64,000 nucleotides of DNA, taken from NCBI RefSeq assembly GCF_021917145.1, contig NC_061064.1, forward strand, positions 3,459,137 through 3,523,136, given 5' to 3'. The notes beneath the pieces were generated by a model. The model worked only from the letters and a program-made list of their open reading frames with translations. It did no database searches and was not told the origin of the DNA. This DNA is from Hypomesus transpacificus. Its lineage: Eukaryota > Chordata > Actinopteri > Osmeriformes > Osmeridae. This document shows positions 37,640-50,590 of this stretch, piece after piece (positions within the stretch are counted from its first letter, which is position 1; every line of letters begins with the position of its first letter). The translations under genes were made by a program, and so were the position numbers.

Positions 37640-37660
37640 TCACTGCGCTGCCAGCTGATC
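37560..37660 (+). promoter_or_regulatory. Candidate promoter of the mir-22 host gene
   Basis: Within about 130 bases upstream of the predicted first exon's splice donor lie a CRE-like ACGTCA, an inverted CCAAT box (ATTGG) near 37616 and a TGCGTCAC element. There is no TATA box. The transcription start is placed near 37640 by inference. Confidence 0.4.
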
Positions 37661-40600
37661 GGAGCAAGAAGCCGGGCGTGTGATCGGGACCAGAGTTCCG
37701 AGAGGAGGTCTACAGAATTCTCTACTCTCCATACAACAAAAAGTAAGCTTGTTTTCATCGATTATACTGTTGTATGTTTGCTAGAAATGAATTGGTTCAT
37801 TATTATGTAATGCCTTGTCGCTGGAATGTATAGGCGAGGACATGTTATGACCGAATAGGTTTTAGCTCGGTGGTCAAGGTGGGGCCACGGTTAGGGTAGT
37901 CACGGTTTAGCATATCCTTATGGATTAACTCTGTTCTTGTTAGTATTATCCTTTGAGCATACTTTATGACCTACTTTCTAGAAACTTAAACATTTTTTCT
38001 TCAGGTGTGAAATCCGTCGTATTCGCCGACTTGCGGCTACTGGTCAGAAGGTAATTTTATAAACTTGGTTCAACAAAATTATTGTGTATATCACCGCTTT
38101 TCTAAATGTAGCCGTAGCCTCATAGCCTACTTGCAGTAACCTAACCTAGATTCACCCAAATATAAAGCAACATGTAGGCTAGCCTATAACCGATCAATTG
38201 AAGATTGGCCTGTAGGCTTTTGCCAGAAAATCGTCAAGATTAGGGGTGCGCCGGGGACGCGTCCTACTCTGGGGTAAAAAGTCTGCTACAGTGCAAACGT
38301 ATGCCTAAATTGCCACATATTCTTTAACGTTAGAGCCTGCCTAGCATTCTAGGCAGCGTAGTCTTACGAGAGACTGTGAAAATGACTATCAGTTATCGTT
38401 GCAATGGTCTTATATAACCCTAGTAGCCTACATCTGGAGTTTACACGGCAGCAGTAGGCCTAGTGCGCTAAATAGAAGCCTGTGTCCCTTTGCGAGGGGG
38501 CGTGCGCAGTATAGCCCACGTCCATGTGGACCATGAAATGGGGTGCGTAAAAAATGTAACTTTTCCGCGAAGACAGTTGCATTAAATGTTCCCGTCACTG
38601 ACATAATGTATCAACTACTGCAATATGAATGCCCATATTTGTACAACTGAAGTGGCGACTTGCACAACTGGGAAACACCCTTCATTCCTGTTGCGCGTAT
38701 AAGAGCCGGAGGGAAAGGAGGGCGGGGTCAACCGGACCTGTTTATTCGCACAACTCCAGAAATGTGTCTCAAACTATATAGCGCAAACCTAGGGCATCAA
38801 ACCTTGTTTTACTCGTTTTATGTCCAGTCCTATTCAAATTCTACAGAGAAAGAATACCTTCTGTATCTACAGCAGCAAGGGACTGACTCTATATTGTATA
38901 TCTAAAATGTTATCAAGATTTCGAATCTGGTGTGGAGACTAGAAAATCCTCTAAAATGGTGCTGCAGTGTCTGCTGTTTCTGAATGGCTATTATTGACTG
39001 GAGTTGACTAGACCTTATAGAAGCCACCTCCTTGTCTCTGTGCCCAGATAGGAATGATCAGTCTACAATCTAGGGTCAGCAAGCACATTCTCGACAGGGC
39101 CACACCCTGCAGTAAAGGAATGCACCAGAGAGAAGAAAAAAAGGATTTCAGCAACTTAATCTGAATAAAGCACTAATGTACTATTGTTCAAAAGGAATAG
39201 AGTAGAATAGGGCATATGCATATGCATGTGCATGCGGTGTATACCGCAATCGATGTGTGTTGCCAAAAATGAATGATGGTTCTAAATGCAATCATTCCCT
39301 GTTCCAGCTGAGCCCTGTAACCACCCCTGGGTGTGTCCTTCCAGCATCTGAGGTCCATGCAGACACCTTGACCTCTCCCTCTCTCCATCTTATTTTCTTC
39401 TTGGCCCTGTTTTTCAGTCATATTCTCTCATCTTCTTCCATTGCTCTTTCTCTTCTGCTTTCTCTCCCCCCCTCCCCTCCCCCCACATCTCTTCCCCCTC
39501 TCAGGCCTTCCCTTTTCTCATTACTCACTCTCTCATCATCGTTCTTTTCTCCCTGCTGCTCTTGCTATCAACCGTAGTACGTCAGTAGCCCCATCTCCTT
39601 AACCAGGCAATGATTCAGCATGTATTTGATTGCTAACTTATATTGCATTATATTTTATGTTGGGGATGCATGAGTCAAGGGCAAGTCTCAAGGTCCTCCA
39701 ATTGCTTATCCTGTGGCATGCCCAGTCTTTCCATTCCCTCAATACTAGAACGAGAGAGAGAGGGAGAGAGAGAGATAGAGAAAAAGAGATAAGTAGACAG
39801 TACGGGAATTAGGGACAAGTTTGAGGATATATGCATATTGAAAAGGATAACCCCTTTTCCAGAGTTATAGATTTAGAGGCCACTTCAGCTGCAAAGAGGG
39901 ATTATTGAAGAGAGGGGTGAAGGGAGTGGAAGTCACAAACTTTAGAGGCCATGGCAGCCAGATGGAATTTCTAACATACGCAACCGGAATTCCAGGAATG
40001 CAGGACAGTGTGATTTGACCATGAAAGAGAGACAGGCAGAGAGAGAGAAGGGGCAAGAGATGGAAAATGGCTTGGTCTAGTGAGATGAAGGAACAAAATG
40101 AAAAACAATGAAGAAGTTCCTGTATCCCAGTAAGTTAAATAATGTTTGGCCAGCTCTTGACTATGTGTGTGTTTGTGTGTCTGTCTGTCTGTCTGTCCTT
40201 GAATAGACAAGCCTAAGCAGTCAGGTGGTTCAATGAAAAACAAGTTTGTTTCCATGAAAGCTCATGAGTAATGACATAATAATCTGTAAATACATTCTTG
40301 TAGACTACAATGACCATGATCATTCCTGATAAGAGAGGAGGACCAAACCGTTGACATTCATTATTGGAGGTTCCAAATCACGGGTGTATAGAGGAAGCAA
40401 CAGTATCATTTGTTTCACTTTGACTTACAGCACTGTGTTTGGTCAGTTTCTTGCTGTCCGCCTATCACATGTTTTGGGTCACTATCACTCTCAGGCATCC
40501 TATGAAGCGAAAGCCCATGGATTCACAGATGTCTGTCTCCCTGAGCAGGAAGTTTACTCCAGTGACTGACTGCCTTTCTCTTTCTGTGCAACCATGGTAA

Positions 40601-41214
40601 CCGAGATACCCAATGTGTGTTATCGGACGTCAATTCTGTGATTTGGATCATTGTAATAAATATGAAGCGAGACAGCAGACACTGAGATGATGTCTGTGGA
40701 ACGAGAACAAAATAAGTGACACAGGTTCCTGGCGGTGGCCCTGGAAACCGTAGACAACATCAGTTTATGTTCATCTAGTATAACAGTAGCCACACTGACA
40801 CATCTTGAGACCCATTGTTTTCACTGCTGTTTTTTTTATTTTTATAAAAGCGACAGTACCTAGGCCCACTTTGTAAACAGCAGGCCTAGTTGTGTCTCAG
40901 GTGCCCATGTGCATAGTCGTTCGACTGCATTATGCTATGGGAGCCAGCTCATTTCGCACAGTCTGCCTGTATCACACTTATCACTGGCATGTGACAGCCA
41001 ACTGACAAGCAATAAAAAACGATATTCTCCTCTGTGTTTTTATGTGCAGGTGACTATCCCCCGGCCTCATCTATGAAGAAGAAGAACTCGAAGTGACTGG
41101 CCGACCCTCTGGTCCAAACTCGGGCATTTCTACATGGAATGGTTGATCAATGCTACCGCTCTTCTTCTGGTCCTTAATGGAGGACTGACTACAGCGCATG
41201 CCTCTGCCCCAAAT

Positions 41215-41302
41215 GGCTGACACACAGCAGTTCTTCACTGGCAAGCTTTATGTTCCTGTACACACGCTAAAGCTGCCAGCTGAAGAACTGCTCTGGTCAG
41301 CT
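41215..41302 (+). ncRNA. mir22: Pre-microRNA mir-22
   Basis: miR-22-3p matches at 41270-41291 (seed AGCTGCC, mature AAGCTGCCAGCTGAAGAACT). It differs from the human mature form by C instead of U at position 11, as I remember for the zebrafish 22a form. The 5p arm is at 41229-41250 (AGTTCTTCACTGGCAAGCTT). It differs from human by C for G at position 10. The two arms fold on each other with a loop of about 19 bases, and basal pairs GGCTGAC / GTCAGCT extend the stem. miR-22 acts in muscle, heart and fat as a post-transcriptional repressor. Confidence 0.95.
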
Positions 41303-41335
41303 CTCATTCAGACTGGGGACGAGGTCAAAAGAGGG

Positions 41336-41403
41336 ATGAAGAAGAAGAAGAAGAAGAAGAGGGAAGAAGAAGAAGAAGAAGAAGAGGGAAGAAGAAGAAG
41401 AAG
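41336..41403. repeat. (GAA)n microsatellite
   Basis: Purine-rich GAA/AAG tract about 35 bases downstream of pre-mir-22 in the same exon. Confidence 0.9.
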
Positions 41404-41640
41404 GATGAAAGAGAGGAGAGACTCACTTGATTATTTTCAGTTTAAACAGGCAGCTGACTGGCAACCCTGAGTGACTATTAACATACATATTTGAAATTCA
41501 GGTCCATTTATCCATGAACAGCTGTGTCAAACCGTTAAGATGTGAATGATTCATTTAAGTTTAATGTACCTTAATCTGCAGACGTTGGATTGCCTTCATA
41601 GCTGTATTGTCTTTTCCAATAAAGTTGACCTTGTGAACCA

Positions 41641-43045
41641 AATATTTGTCCAGCTTGTTTGTATGGAAGTATAAACTCTGCTCTACATTCAGGAGGAAAT
41701 ATTTTGAACAAGGAAGGAATTTGATTACAAGGAAGAATGAGACAAATGAGATGGCAAAGAGAGAAGTAGCAGTAGTGATGGGTAAATAACAGATGAACAA
41801 GTGGTTTTTAACATGTATTTTTATTTAACCTTTATTCAACCAGGAAGAACTCGTTGAGATTCTAAAGGGTGCCAATACACAATCAACAATTATATAGCAA
41901 CAACAACAACAAAAATCCGGATGAAGTTCATTACATTCGTATTCACTTCATCCTTGAGTAGTGTTGAAAAGAAGGCACACAAAAATGTCCATACTCTTCA
42001 TTTTATCTTTATCATTATTGTATTACATTATCATTGTTCTAATTACTGCAGTCGCATTATTATTATGTAAAAAATATGAAACTGTAACATTTCACCAGCA
42101 AATCTCGATGTCAGGATGCAATGGGTACAACATCCCCACTAGATGGCATAAGCACTCAAGGAAAGGTTTACGTCTACAGGTGTAACCCCTTCATCTCCTT
42201 GGGTTAACCCCACAATCACGGATACATTCATTTCAGGAAAGCCAATTACAACTACTGGGCTAGTACTTTAGCATTAAAGAAAATATTAAAGTATCTTATT
42301 TCATTATAGGGTCAACAGTAATTGAATCGTACTATTACGCACATTCTTTCATTTTCTGTTCATGTTTTCATGTATTGGTGTATTTTATCACACAATGTTA
42401 AGTCGGCAGTACAGTAAAATAGTACACCATACTTTGTTGTGCGTTGTGGGGGTCGGTTCGCGAAGGCCTGCTGTCATAGACTTACTGTCCCGTATTTCAC
42501 CTTATTGAATCTGGTCGCCCTATAACTTGTGCGCACTCTCTCTCTCCATCTCACCCTCTCTTTCTCTGCACACACATTATGCCTACTCAAACACATCAGA
42601 AAAATTCACTGCTCCAGCTGTCCTCTATATCTGATGTCACTATAATTAACGGAATGCGTTCACCGCGAGACAGTATTTGGTTTGTTTTTGTTTCTCATAT
42701 TTTCAACGCTGTTACACGCCTCGTGATGTGAGACAGTGTGGTTAACTGGGATGCTGCTTAGATATTCAGTTCCAACCGTAGGTGGTTCCGTTGGGAAGAG
42801 AGGGCGTGTACTGTATTGATTCGACATTGAAAGCTAAAAGGAGACATTAGTATCTGGTTCAATGCAATTGTTTAGTTTCCAGCTATTTTGTTGATTTTGA
42901 TGACCACTCAAACGCGAGGACACCTAACGCGACTAGCCCTAACTGGTATTGATAGCTTACTCTTTTAACACAAATAAATCTACTTTGGACAATCGAAACA
43001 TTTGGCGTGGAACTCGACGTAGAACACCAGCTCCAATAAATTGTT
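41641..43045. other. Gap between the mir-22 host gene and trarg1
   Basis: At about 41816-41905 a sequence starting TTTATTTAACCTTTATTCAA resembles the end of a DNA-transposon-derived repeat common in fish. It looks old and partial. The trarg1 5' flank follows. Nothing else is recognised. Confidence 0.35.
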
Positions 43046-43824
43046 ATGGCTATTAACACCGATGCTACGTTTGGAAAAAGCGCTCTTGGCGAGAGGGAAG
43101 TTTCGCATCCCACAGATTTCCAAGATACGGAAAAACTTTTGAGCATTATGAAGAACGAACCAAGCGGGCAAAGCAATCTCAAACGGTCCGACTCTTTCTC
43201 CCTCAACATGAGAGGCAGTATCCGTTCTCTTGATGCGGACCTAACTGGACACATGTCGCCGTTTAAGTCAGGATCCGTGGGAACTCTTGGGGCCCCACCC
43301 GTTTCACCCACCCGTCTCAGCTTAGGCCCAGCGCTCTCTCCGTTGCCACCAGATGCTGAACCACCGAGCTACCTCTGGCTGGCAATTATATCATGCTTTT
43401 GTCTTTCCATCCCGGTGAACATGCTTGCACTGTGGTATGCGCACGTGGTAAGTTCATCATCTAAGACATAATAGTTAATGTGCGTGTTTGTGTGTGGTGA
43501 GACGTGTGTAGATAACCTTTCATCTCTCTGCCTGTATGTCGTCCGTCATCTTGTGTGTAACTGTGTTTCTCGCTTTCTCATAATCTTTCTCGTTAGTCTC
43601 GATCTGTTCTTCAGACTGGGGATGTTGAGAGTGCAAGAAAGTCTGGGCGTATCTCTCTAGCGTGTAGCTGCATCGCGATCCTTCTGGGCGTGGGAATATA
43701 TACTTCCATAGTGATCTCAGGTAAAGCCGGTGCTGGGAGAACATACACATTTGTTCAAAATGTATAACATGGTGTAAACCAACAACAAATGTTCTCTCTC
43801 TCTTTTTTAGAGACAAGCGTGTGA
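43046..43824 (+). CDS. trarg1: Trafficking regulator of GLUT4 1 (TUSC5, CD225/dispanin family)
   Basis: Three exons, 43046-43447, 43597-43720 and 43811-43824, join in frame to 179 residues; human TRARG1 is about 177. TRARG1 is a tail-anchored protein of GLUT4 vesicles in fat and muscle that helps insulin-driven glucose transport. The N-terminal 110 residues are Ser/Pro-rich and low in similarity. The CD225 domain follows: first hydrophobic segment LWLAIISCFCLSIPVNMLAL, then the conserved loop SRSVLQTGDVESARKSGRIS (compare human SRSSMQQGNVDGARRLGR), then IAILLGVGIYTSIVIS. It ends ISETSV. Exon 2 ends with G before GTAAAG and exon 3 adds only four codons plus the stop. In human the gene is at 17p13.3. 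Confidence 0.88.
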
Positions 43825-44921
43825 TCCTAGTCGTCTCCGATCTTTACCACATCTACGGTGAAACTGATGAGCATCAATTAGATGCGTTGAAGAAATTACC
43901 ATCAGACTTTGTGTCCAGAGAGAAACATGCTTCAAAATAGAAAAAGAACAGTATACAATCAAGACTAGCTTAAAATATTTTGACCTGAATTTGAAAGCTG
44001 CAAGAATCCTGATGAACAGGGGCGCCGTATTGGGGGGAAAAGTTAGGACGATTATATTTTTATTTTTTTGTTGAAAAACTAATAGAAATTATCAAATGTT
44101 TTATATCTTTTTTAATGGGGCCCAAAATTCCTCTCTCCGCCCTGGCTGATGAACCAAAGAGAAAGAGAGATTGTTATGTTATCTCTCTCTTTTCCCCTGG
44201 ACTGAGAGTAAGAGTGTAATTTAGGAGGGTAAATCCTGAGAATGGGTTCCTGTTGAGATTAGTGATGGTTTGTGACAACCCTGCCTTATAAATCCACCCA
44301 GTGCCTGTTGGTTTACAGTTTCTTGTCATAATGGTTTACAAAGTGGTCCAGTTGAAGTCAACTGGTGAACAGAATTGGAGATTTTTCATTATGGACCAAA
44401 GTGTTCAACTTCCTTATGTCATTACCTCCATCCTGTATCAGTTTAGAATATATAATGAAAAATATGTAAGGAGAATGTTTACCTATGTCATTTATCTGTA
44501 TGCATTGTTCTTGGCACTCTGATGTTGTCGTTTGTAAATTTCTATCATGGATTGTCTGTGCCATATTTTTGCACGTCAAATAAATTTTAACAAGCATGGA
44601 ACATATAAGTGTACACCACGTGAAGCTTCTCACCTTATCCTGCCAAGGAATGGACTCCTCTCACACCTTTTAGGGGCAACTATTTATCCCAATTTCCAGT
44701 TATGCCTGCCAAGAGTCAGCTTTTTGTATTTTATAGTAACCCAAAAACACAAGTAAATCTCCAAAAACTTCATTTAATCCATACATAATATATTATAAAA
44801 CAAACATATCAGATAAAAATATAAATACATACATTTGACAAGAATGTTTTCAATTGCGATCAATTCCCTCAGCGCAGAGTAGATGAGAGCCAGTTTGTCA
44901 GTGAAAATGTCTGCCAAGGTG
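43825..44921. other. Tail-to-tail gap between trarg1 and gosr1
   Basis: 3' UTR of trarg1 and 3' UTR of gosr1. A gosr1 poly(A) signal ATTAAA (minus) lies at 44778-44773. A degenerate repeat-like patch beginning GGGGCGCCGTATT near 44020-44140 may be an old transposon fragment. Confidence 0.4.
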
Positions 44922-47900
44922 TTAGTGAAAGGTGTAGAGGAGCAAGAGGAAGGTGCAGACACCAATAACGCCACCAAATATTATTGAGTCCCTCCTCTTC
45001 CTCAAGTTGATTCGCTGGATGAGGTTGTTTATGGCTGGGAAACGATCTGATTGGCAGGTGGCCAGTAAAGGAAACATGACTAAATAAAATAGTGGTAAAA
45101 TGTAAAAAAGAGAAGAGAAATTTGAGCACTTCTAGTTTTATGAACAAAACACATGCAAGACCCTATGTGGGAGTCCTTTTAAAGTACTTAAGGTGGCTAG
45201 CCACAGGGAAGGATACTGGACAGAGTATTGACCCTGTTTTGAACAGACCTCAGCATCCCTCGCTGAAGCGTCATGTTCTCCTTGGTAGCCATGGCAATAC
45301 TGAATTAAGAGAAAAATAGTCACTGTTATTTGATGAAAAGACACTCGATGTGTGTGAATATCAAGAGGTGTAATTGTAAAAAAAGAAAAAAAAAAAAGAT
45401 ATATTATTGAAATATTATGACATATTGAGATGATGAGAAAGAAAATCTTACCTTATCGTGTCATCAATCCGTCTGTCCGAGCTGTGAAGAGGAAATCATT
45501 GTGAGAAGAAAAAGGACATTTTACTGTAAGATATTTTAGTGGGCTCCACAGCCACTCGTGAACACCTTAATGTCTCCCCTGAAATGACATCACTAGCCAC
45601 GGTCTCCTCTAGCACAGAAGCTACTGGAAGCGATCATTGGGATGGGTGTCCATGATGGCAATGCTTATGCAGACAGGGCCAACAGAAGCCCCAAGGGAAC
45701 ACTCAACCCTTGCCAACAAGTTAATCATGATCTAATGACACACACACACACACACACACTCTTGAGCAAATGGACACACGCTCACCAATGGTTTGAAGCC
45801 TTCATCATCCTGAAATCTAGGAAACAGGAAACAGTTCTGTATTGTACCCTCTCTCTCTACTGAGTCTCAAAACATGTTAACCACTCAACAGCTTCTAATG
45901 CAAGAGATAACTCATCCATCCAACTACGAAGGAACAGTTGCTACATTGCTACAGTTGCCATTAGCCATTAGGACTAATGACTGACACACAAGAGACCAGG
46001 CCTTCAGTCCACCGCCTGGATTCAGCCTCTCACAACAGCAGGGAGACCAGAAATCAATACGGCAACAGTGCTTGCTCCACTCTCCTCCCTCCATCCATCC
46101 TTCTCTATATCCATCAACAATTCATTTCCTCTCCATTTTGCCTTCTTTCTCTTTTTTTCCCCCTTTGCTTTTAAAATGTCCTGTCCTGCCCCCTCGACTT
46201 ATCCACCCTTTTGTATCTCCATAGCCCTCAAGCTTTGCTTTGCTAGACTCATTTCCAGACAAAGAGCAATGGGTGGATATGAGTGAGTCTGTCTATTTAG
46301 CCACACACACTGTGTTGAGATACGTTGTTATTCTACCTGTCACACAAGGAAGGCGAGGAAAAAACGACCCGTAAAATTGGTTGAATTGTTGTGCCTTCTC
46401 TTTTTCTTATTTATGTGTATGATTAATCACTTGCAGTACTACACAACCCCTAATGAGAAATACTATTAAGAAACCACGGTTATATGTAAGCTGCCATTTT
46501 GTAGTCTCACAACAGCCATCAGATGTCACTGTTGTAATTGACCTGGAGCCAACCCTTGTTCTGATCACACTTTAGCCCCCGACAAAATACTGCTCCTAAA
46601 CCATACACAAACTTCCAACTAATCTTAACACCAAACATCAATTAGATGGAGATATGGCTGATAATGCAGAAGTTACGGGCCTGTACACCTGAATAAACTA
46701 GGCCTGTGCGTTTTGGTATTCGTTGATACTCTGAAGCAGGTTTCCACTTAGTAAGCTTGGTTCTGATTGGTTCATCTCCTTACTTCCTCAGGTGTTCGTG
46801 TTCTTTCAGTAATAGTTCACTCCTTCTGTTATTCACCCCTGTGCCACTCTTATATGACCTGAAAGACAGACAGGGAAGGGGAGGGAAAGAAATCGTGAGT
46901 ATTTTACAGTGTCAGTTTGGCTCATTTACCAATAAAATAACTGCCCAAAACCTTTTCTTTATTTCTCTTTCTCTCTTTCACACACACTATTTCCCTCTGC
47001 TCGATGCTGCCTTCTTCTTTCACAATAAACTGACACCGACTATCAGATATTCTGCATTAAGCCTCTTAAAATCTCAGGTTTACATCTCTTCCACTTCTAT
47101 TACCCATTACTGTTCACACTAGACACTTCTGCTCCATCCACTCACCACAACTACGTATATCAATTCATCCTTCCCTTTCCAAAACCCTCTCTAATCTATT
47201 CCAATGCACGGCAATTTCTCCCTAGACTATACTCTCTGCTTCTCTCCAGCCCATCCTGCATCCCTGTTCTCTGGTCTCTGGCTGCCTTTCTCCCTCTCTC
47301 CCATTGCTCTGTTTTGCTTCCGAGGAGTGGGTCAAGATAAGGTAGTAACTCTGAGGCATCTCTGCCTAAAAGCCTTGTGGTCTGATTTACTGGAAAAGGG
47401 GGCACTTAACACAGGAATCCCCAGAGATAAGGGGATGAAAACAAGTGGAGAGAAAAAGAAAAAAGGGCGGAGTGGAGTAGGGGATGATGAAGAGAGAAAG
47501 GGAGGAGCGTGAATAAATCTGAGACGATACGGAAATAGATCCGGGAAAAGATAGTGCCCCCTAGCGGTAGGTGAGGAAGAAGCAATTTCCTCAGATCGAT
47601 GTATGGTGAAGTCATATAGTATCAGGAATAGAGAAGATGGATTGCATGACTATGGTACTTACTCTATGTCTCTGTGGACAGACCCCAGCAAGTCCTCTCG
47701 CTCTCTCAGGCTAAGAAAGCTTCCTCTTGTTTTGTGGAATTCATGGGTGTAGTCCTGCAGCGCAGGGACGAGGTAGTGCTACAGATTAACAGTCACTAAG
47801 GACTTCTGACTTTAAAGATATCTTTAATGGGGCATCTTTGGGCAGTCAAAACTAACAGCTAACCCACAGTGACACCAACACAGCGATTTCTTTCACTTAC

Positions 47901-49144
47901 TCTTATTCAAACTAAACCCATTCTATTGAAAATGTACAGTCACCAAGGAAGGAAAGTTGAGAGACATAAAGAAGAGCAGATGGGAAGTGCAACAGGGAAC
48001 AGACGTGGATATACAAAGCAGTACAGAATACTAACCAGTAGGATGTCTCTGTGTCTCTGCAAAGTGTGCATCTGGGCAGTGTTGTGTGACGAGGTTCCTG
48101 GTGTACTAGTGTATTCTGACATCATGTCATTCACACCTGTCAGCTAAGAGAAACACAGAAAATGGGTCAGATCCCAACCAGGCTACAACCCTCGTCTGGA
48201 CAGCTCCTGACAACCGCCATGACAGACAAGGGTGTCATTTATGTGAACTGCATCGTTATCATCATCAAACTCCCAGGACAAAGGTCATACAGGCCTTATA
48301 TAAACATTTATGAGCACCTATATAACAGCAGGAAGTGTGTTGATACAGGTATGGTACAGCCCAAGAGGAATTGGGCTATGTAGCCTCACCCTGGCCAACA
48401 GCTGCTCCAGTTCTGTAGTCACGGTGTCCAGTAAGCCTGTGCCATTCTGAGAACCCGCCAACAGGGGTAACGAGTCTAACCTGTCAGGGATGGAGGGAGG
48501 GAAAGAAAATAACAGAGAGGTGGAAATGAGCTGGCATGGATAAGAATTGAGACACCAAGTGCCACATGAGAAATTGTTGGTAGGTGACGTTTTAATGATT
48601 AACCTCGTATGTATGCGCTACCTGGTAACTCCATGGCGAGGATCACGGGATGTAGTGTAGCTGGTACAAAGCTTACTGAAGGATACTATCTTAAGGTCCA
48701 GCTCGTTCTCCAGCTGCCTGGCCTGCTTTCGCAGGTCTACACATAAAGCATTACATAGACTCATGCCAACAGGTAACAGTTTTACCTTACACATTCTGTA
48801 ATCTCTCCGTTGTAGCTAATGCTGGCTATAAATTACCAAAGTTACAGCATAAGTAAGGCTAATCACTAAGTGACTGCATAAATACAATAGGGAAAAAATA
48901 CGATTTTAACTTGTTCGCACTGCATGTGCGCTGTGTAGGTACTGTATGGTGGACTCAGAAAGCCGACTGTCAATGTAGCGAATCAAAAGCTGTAGGCTAT
49001 CGGATAAACGGTTTAACTGTAGGATACTAGATACTTTAAGCTATACATACGTTTTCTAATTTAGCCTACTAACACCAAACTAGAAATGTCGATATTTAGG
49101 CTACATATCAGTTTACCTTCCCAGTAGTTGCTGTCGGTGGCCAT
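44922..49144 (-). CDS. gosr1: Golgi SNAP receptor complex member 1 (GS28)
   Basis: Nine exons, 49144-49117, 48736-48622, 48480-48390, 48143-48036, 47754-47663, 46858-46784, 45481-45452, 45299-45217 and 45046-44922, join in frame to 248 residues; human GOSR1 is about 250. GS28 is a Qb-SNARE of the Golgi, working in ER-to-Golgi and intra-Golgi fusion. The N-terminus is MATDSNYWEDLRKQARQLEN. The middle has LTGVNDMMSEYT and MHTLQRHRDIL, DYTHEFHKTRGSFLSLRERE and GVNNRRSELLLKEHEHLR. The SNARE helix runs through TISIAMATKENMTLQRGML to NRFPAINNLIQRINLRKRRD. It ends in the tail anchor IIFGGVIGVCTFLLLLYTFH. All nine junctions keep frame; exon 7 is only 30 bases. In human it lies at 17q11.2. Confidence 0.96.
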
Positions 49145-50590
49145 ATTTGTTGATGAAATGAAACTTCCGTGTAACGCGTCAAAGTGACAGTCAGCATTAA
49201 GTTTTCCTCGGTTGAACAGCGGCCTCTCGTGTCTTGTGCCGAGACGTGAACCCTAAAAGTCTAATCTCGATTAGAAGTTTGAGATCGCTCTTCCATGTAT
49301 AGGCCTAAAAGTTTGATATGCGAGATTAATTTGCATCTTGTTTACTCAGACTACTTAAAAAAGTTAGGCTATAATTATTATCAACCAGTATTTCTTGGAC
49401 TTCATTTTATGCAACTTTTCCTTCGTTTTTCTTGTTTCCTCATAGTTTTAAGGGTCCACTCTCGTTGACATCCCATCCCTTGGCTATCCAATACGTGGCC
49501 TTGCCAATGTTCTGACGGATAAGCTTTTGTAACGTTTCACTCAATTTCTTTCTTGTAGTTTGCTCAGGTTGGCAATGTCTTGTGGATCACACAATAATTT
49601 CTTACGGTGTAACCTTATATTAAAGTTAACAAATGCTCTCAAAAATAATTCTCTCCAATTTGTGATCGAAGATATTTAACGGATAATCAAGCAGCATTGG
49701 GGTAGGGGGTAATACATGGTCAATCTGAATCACTTTCTTACCCTGTTCAGGTAGGCCTACTACAGGGTTTGATACTATAGGTCTACTTGGAATCAACAGG
49801 CAACCACTATCCCTGCTAGCTGGCGGTACCACATGGTGCGATAGGCCCTAAACCTTTTCTGTGGCCCAGGTTTATCGGTCATTTATTTGGAGCAACTTTT
49901 TAGTGAACTATTACAGTGGGATTTTATTTGAGCCATTTGACTCAAGTAGGCCTAATTGTGTTTTTTTGTAAAGCTGGTCATACGTTTAAATATATATATT
50001 CTGACCAGCAGGATGACAACCAAGCGTGATACACTAGTTGGTAGGGTAGGACACAGGTGTTAGATGCCATTCAATGTGTAGCTATTCTCACTCCTTCTTT
50101 GCTCATTTTCTTTATTCATCAGTCTTAAACAATGGTGATCATGAAAACCACAGTAACAGCAACACTGATGATGATGGTGGTGGTGATGGTGGTGGTGATG
50201 GTGGTGGTGATGGTGGTGATGATGAAGAAGACAATGATGATGCCGATGGTTTGGATGAAAAGGAGCAAAAGCCCGAGGTGTTTCGCCGTTCCGCAGCCAG
50301 CCTCTGGAGTCGTGGATTCACGTACACGTTACTACTCTTTCTCTCAGTTCTGTCATCCCCATGTTCTGTCTTTCTTGAATTCGTTCTTCCTTTCTTTTTA
50401 GAGATGGGTTTTTTAAAAAGTGCTGTGAACACGTGACGCCGGTAAGCACCTGAAGCCCGGCCTAAGATCCTGCTTGGACTAGCCGGACCAGCGGAGCCGG
50501 GAAGGGCAGGGGAGAGGGGAGGAGGAAGAGGGATAGAGGTGGAGGAGAATAAGGAAGAGGGATAGGAGGAGAGGAGAAGGTGTTTCCTGC
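49145..50590. other. Gap between gosr1 and cryba1
   Basis: 5' flank of gosr1 and 3' flank of cryba1. A GATGGTGGTG-type triplet/hexamer repeat lies near 50165-50225. A minus-strand AATAAA at 50116-50111 could end cryba1. No further gene is recognised. Confidence 0.45.

Larger units (their letters stand above)
37640..41640 (+). ncRNA. mir22hg: mir-22 host gene, spliced long non-coding RNA
   Basis: Three inferred exons: about 37640-37742 (donor GTAAGC), 38005-38050 (acceptor TTCTTCAG, donor GTAATT) and 41050 to about 41640 (acceptor TTTTATGTGCAG, poly(A) signal AATAAA at 41618-41623). No long frame crosses the exons: the first two contain no ATG and the frame of exon 3 is MKKKNSK-stop. The pre-mir-22 hairpin lies in the last exon. 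Human MIR22HG is likewise a spliced lncRNA carrying miR-22 in an exon, next to TLCD2. Exon ends are splice-motif predictions without transcript evidence. Small frames in exon 3 are discussed under findings. Confidence 0.72.

Noticed and set aside
41198-41470. 90-codon frame with poly-Lys/Glu over mir-22 and the GAA repeat
   Set aside because: Low complexity and covers the microRNA hairpin, so it is unlikely to be a protein. Kept only as part of the lncRNA.
41816-41905. Possible DNA-transposon end
   Set aside because: Resembles a common fish repeat only over its first part and has no visible terminal repeat or target duplication; mentioned but not called as an element.
45800-45825. Acceptor-donor pair with 24 bases between them on the minus strand in a gosr1 intron (possible microexon)
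   Set aside because: The gosr1 frame is complete and collinear with the family without it; short motif pairs occur by chance.
50074-50436. Open frames over the GATGGTGGTG repeat
   Set aside because: Simple-repeat translation with no family match, between gosr1 and cryba1.
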